Positions 61,580-64,000 of a DNA stretch of 64,000 nt are shown one piece after another (position 1 is the first letter of the stretch; each line of letters opens with the position of its first letter). The position numbers and the translations under genes are program-made. Location of the stretch: assembly GCA_938083195.1 (NCBI GenBank), contig CALKCK010000018.1, positions 124,001 to 188,000 of the forward strand, given 5' to 3'. Under the pieces are notes generated by a model. The model made no database searches. It was given only the letters and a program-made list of their open reading frames with translations, and had not been told where the DNA came from. This DNA is from an uncultured Pirellulaceae bacterium. Lineage in GTDB: Bacteria > Planctomycetota > Planctomycetia > Pirellulales > Pirellulaceae.

Positions 61580-64000
61580 TTACTCCGAGGTGGTCCAAAT
61601 TCCGTTGATGCAATCGACTTTTGCGTGGTAGATGTGTTCGCGATCTGCACGCCTAAGGACGTCTTCGAGGATTATTTTCGGAGAGGCGGTCACGGATCCT
61701 TTAAAAACACCTCGCCCGCGAATTTGTATTTGCTGTTTCAGGTCTGCAAACTGTGGGGAGAGCCACAAGGTTGAGTCGGACTTGATCTTCATGCTTTGCG
61801 GTCCGAGTCGAAAATTGTTGGGGCTGCTGATTTCGCCTGAAATTTCGACCTTGTTAAATTTCTTCGTCTGGTTAAATAATTCAGGGCGAACCACACGATC
61901 GTCTGGAATTCCTTTGAGTTCAAAAAACCAGAAATAAGTGTCCCACGGTCGTAAAGCGTTACACGTGAATTCGAATCCGCCTCGGTCGGGCCAGGGTCTC
62001 TTTTGCCCTTTCATCCATTTAAACGCGAATGGAAGATCTTCCATGAATAATTCATTACCACGTCCGATGTATTGAACGATCGTAGGATTGATGTATTTGG
62101 GTCTCATCCATTTATTGATTGCGAACTCCATTTTCGCGATGGAGACGACATCTTTTTGACCGTTGACGCAGTAAAGTGGAAGTTGGACATGAACATTGTC
62201 CCAGTATTTGTTGATGTATTTATCAAATGCGCCTGAGTAACCAATGATTCCGGCCCAGTGCTCCGGATGTGAGATTCCAATGTCATAGGCGCCGTCACCA
62301 CCTTCGCGGTGGCCAGAGAGAAAAACTCGATCGGAATCCACTGAGAACATTCTGAGGCTGCGATATAACGCATCCAGCACAACCTTGTGCTCGCGGCCAG
62401 AATGTGCCCAACGTGTTTGGCCAGGTGCTCGCCAGTCCACCGTGACGACGATATAGCCATTGCGAGGTGCATTGCCTTGACGAATTTTTAATTTTTGGTT
62501 GTATTTTCCGCACCAGATCTCCATGTTTTGATCGAGCGGTTGGGTGCCCCCGGGCAGCGAGATAATCATCGGGTATTTTCGATAGGGATTGTACTGCGGG
62601 GGTAGGTGAGCCATGCAGCGGAACGGGATGGGTTCCGGATTAGCTGCCGTTCCAGGGACTTCAACTTGGAATTCAATCGCCGTCTCACCCGTGTAATTCG
62701 CAACGGCATCGGTGGGCTCGATCGGCTTCATCTGTTGGATCATGGCGTCTAGGATCGTAGGCGTGCCCGATTCTTTACTTGCCAGTTCTTTTAGAATAGC
62801 CGTTCGTCGTTGAATTGTCGTCGTTTCGTTTAGGTACTCGCGGACTAGATCTCGAACGGAAAACATTGACTGAACGACAGCGAGGTTTTCAATGGCATTG
62901 TTGCTGCCCAAGAGCCATCCACTCATTGCAAGGGCAAGTTTTTGTTGGGCAGGCATTGAGATGTCGTTTGCAAGTCGAATGTAAGCAGCAAGTCGGTTCT
63001 CATTGAAGCGATTTAAATCGACTTCAATTTCGTCACGAAACCGGTGGACAGCTTCAATCTGCTCGTTGGTTAAATTTTGGACTTGTTTAGTCAAATCAAT
63101 TGCCAGCGATCGTGTTTGGTCCACTCGTTTACGAGCGGCTAATTCTTCCGCTTCAACGTTGTCAAATTCTGCTTTAATTTCGCCAGCGAGACGTTCCTTG
63201 GCGGGGACTTTCGCCATCTGGAGGGCAAGGTCGAATTGGCCAGAGTCTTTTCGAAGATCTATTTCGCGTAAAATTTGTCTTGCTTTCAGTTGCCCAATCC
63301 GGTCTCTCTGGGTGCGAATCTGATCTTTGAGTCCGGGGAATTTCGATTCGATTTGTCGGAGCTCTTCGCTGGCAAGTTTGTAGTCTCCCATTTGCTGAAA
63401 AAGGTAGGCGATGTCAAAAAACTCATCAGGTTTATCGGGGTTTTTGATTCGCGAGAGTAACACGTTTCTCAATATGTTTTTGGGGACGGTACCAGTAGCA
63501 ATATGCATCGTCCATTGCTTCAGAGGAGCGGTCGGGTTTCCGACAAGAGTTTCTAGAACGCAATAGCGGGGGGTAATCTTGGTAATACCCTGTGTATAGG
63601 TTCTGCGAACAGATGTTTGGTCCGGCAAACGAACGCCGATTGAAAATTGTCGATGTCCATATTGATTAAAGGGTCCAACGCCTATGAAGGCTCCGTTTCC
63701 TTCTGATCCGTTATAGGCCTTTTGGTCGATATCGAAATTTATTTCGTCACTTTGCCCAGAGTCACCAAGGTTTAGGACGTGACTGTCTCCGATAAACACT
63801 CGCCGCAGACCGTCGGTAATCACAACGATGTTGTCACGAGATGACCCGTAGGCGTTATAGGAGGTGGTTGAGGTGCTTAGTTCGCGCACCGTGAAAACTT
63901 CCCCTTCAAACTGAACACCGGTATCAACAGTGACGACCCGCGGTCGATCGGCTTGGGCGTGGCAGAATGCCGGTAGAAAGAGGCATGAGTAAATTGCGAA
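61580..64000 (-). CDS. Exported TPR plus alpha/beta-hydrolase-like protein, catalytic residues replaced (5' end outside window)
   Basis: On the minus strand the frame stays open to the right window edge. The upstream codons read as a signal peptide ending CHAQAD and then continue in frame, so the true start lies beyond 64000 and the GTG at 63889 is internal. After a beta-rich N-terminal part and a helical, TPR-like middle comes an alpha/beta-hydrolase domain. This has MIISLPGG, VDWRAPGQTRW and the nucleophile elbow SGHREGGDGAYDIGISHPEHWAGIIGYSG. The elbow has Arg in place of Ser, and the GRGHE-type His position reads GRGNE, so it is probably a pseudo-enzyme. Planctomycetes have many such large exported hydrolase-like proteins. 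Confidence 0.75.
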   Translation of the reverse strand, partial: FAIYSCLFLPAFCHAQADRPRVVTVDTGVQFEGEVFTVRELSTSTTSYNAYGSSRDNIVVITDGLRRVFIGDSHVLNLGDSGQSDEINFDIDQKAYNGSEGNGAFIGVGPFNQYGHRQFSIGVRLPDQTSVRRTYTQGITKITPRYCVLETLVGNPTAPLKQWTMHIATGTVPKNILRNVLLSRIKNPDKPDEFFDIAYLFQQMGDYKLASEELRQIESKFPGLKDQIRTQRDRIGQLKARQILREIDLRKDSGQFDLALQMAKVPAKERLAGEIKAEFDNVEAEELAARKRVDQTRSLAIDLTKQVQNLTNEQIEAVHRFRDEIEVDLNRFNENRLAAYIRLANDISMPAQQKLALAMSGWLLGSNNAIENLAVVQSMFSVRDLVREYLNETTTIQRRTAILKELASKESGTPTILDAMIQQMKPIEPTDAVANYTGETAIEFQVEVPGTAANPEPIPFRCMAHLPPQYNPYRKYPMIISLPGGTQPLDQNMEIWCGKYNQKLKIRQGNAPRNGYIVVTVDWRAPGQTRWAHSGREHKVVLDALYRSLRMFSVDSDRVFLSGHREGGDGAYDIGISHPEHWAGIIGYSGAFDKYINKYWDNVHVQLPLYCVNGQKDVVSIAKMEFAINKWMRPKYINPTIVQYIGRGNELFMEDLPFAFKWMKGQKRPWPDRGGFEFTCNALRPWDTYFWFFELKGIPDDRVVRPELFNQTKKFNKVEISGEISSPNNFRLGPQSMKIKSDSTLWLSPQFADLKQQIQIRGRGVFKGSVTASPKIILEDVLRRADREHIYHAKVDCINGIWTTSE

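Noticed and set aside
1..64000. Mobile elements or prophage
   Set aside because: No transposase, integrase, resolvase or terminal inverted repeat pair was found on either strand.

Overview
The window looks like a chromosomal segment of a planctomycete, probably of the Pirellulales group. The reasons are a LEPR-XLL anchor motif in a very large secreted metallopeptidase, a complete planctomycete-style Tad pilus locus, a YidC with an extra PDZ domain, many lipoproteins of families seen mainly in planctomycetes, long partly unstructured periplasmic insertions, and generous intergenic spacing at moderate GC content. No phage, insertion sequence, CRISPR array or obvious genomic island was seen. Species-level placement cannot be made from the sequence alone.

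Left part (1-12.3 kb, plus strand): a tightly packed Tad/Flp (type IVc) pilus operon. The order is cpaB, cpaE, cpaF, tadB, tadC, a DUF192 gene, tadE-like, tadG-like, cpaC secretin, a small lipoprotein and a TPR lipoprotein (TadD-like). Several genes overlap by 1-14 bases. The first gene runs off the left edge, and no major Flp pilin or prepilin peptidase gene is inside the window. An 870-base gene-poor stretch follows, ending in a tRNA-Glu gene whose anticodon loop appears to be one base too long, then leuA behind a potentially structured leader.

Middle part (15.2-31 kb, mostly minus strand): a polysaccharide export lipoprotein and an orphan lipoprotein; a probable lysS-lolE-lolD unit (lysyl-tRNA synthetase plus lipoprotein-release ABC transporter); an SDR oxidoreductase with hflX; and a YdjY-type lipoprotein. 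On the plus strand are an orphan 602-residue two-domain protein and yggS. A POT peptide transporter follows on the minus strand. A 1.3 kb intergenic region then separates it from a 1,552-residue M4 metallopeptidase ending in a duplicated domain of unknown type.

Right part (36.5-64 kb): citrate synthase; mfd followed by a PpiC/SurA-type isomerase; a PP1-like phosphatase; small orphan genes; an EboB-like TatD hydrolase; a Fur-family regulator convergent with a His/Asp-rich lipoprotein; yqgE; tsaB; two tandem paralogous metallophosphoesterases; yidC-mnmE; an SH3/TPR secreted protein; purB; a 785-residue secreted protein; and a TPR plus alpha/beta-hydrolase protein that runs off the right edge and appears to have lost its catalytic Ser and His.

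Four strong hairpin terminators sit between convergent genes (near 15.1, 28.7, 36.4 and 46.7 kb). Short perfect tandem duplications of 10-17 bases recur in the intergenic DNA and are the main pattern not explained by genes. No single cluster looks like a wholly new multi-gene system. The most unusual elements are domain rearrangements in known machines (CpaB, YidC, LolE), the odd tRNA, the pseudo-hydrolase and the intergenic duplications.
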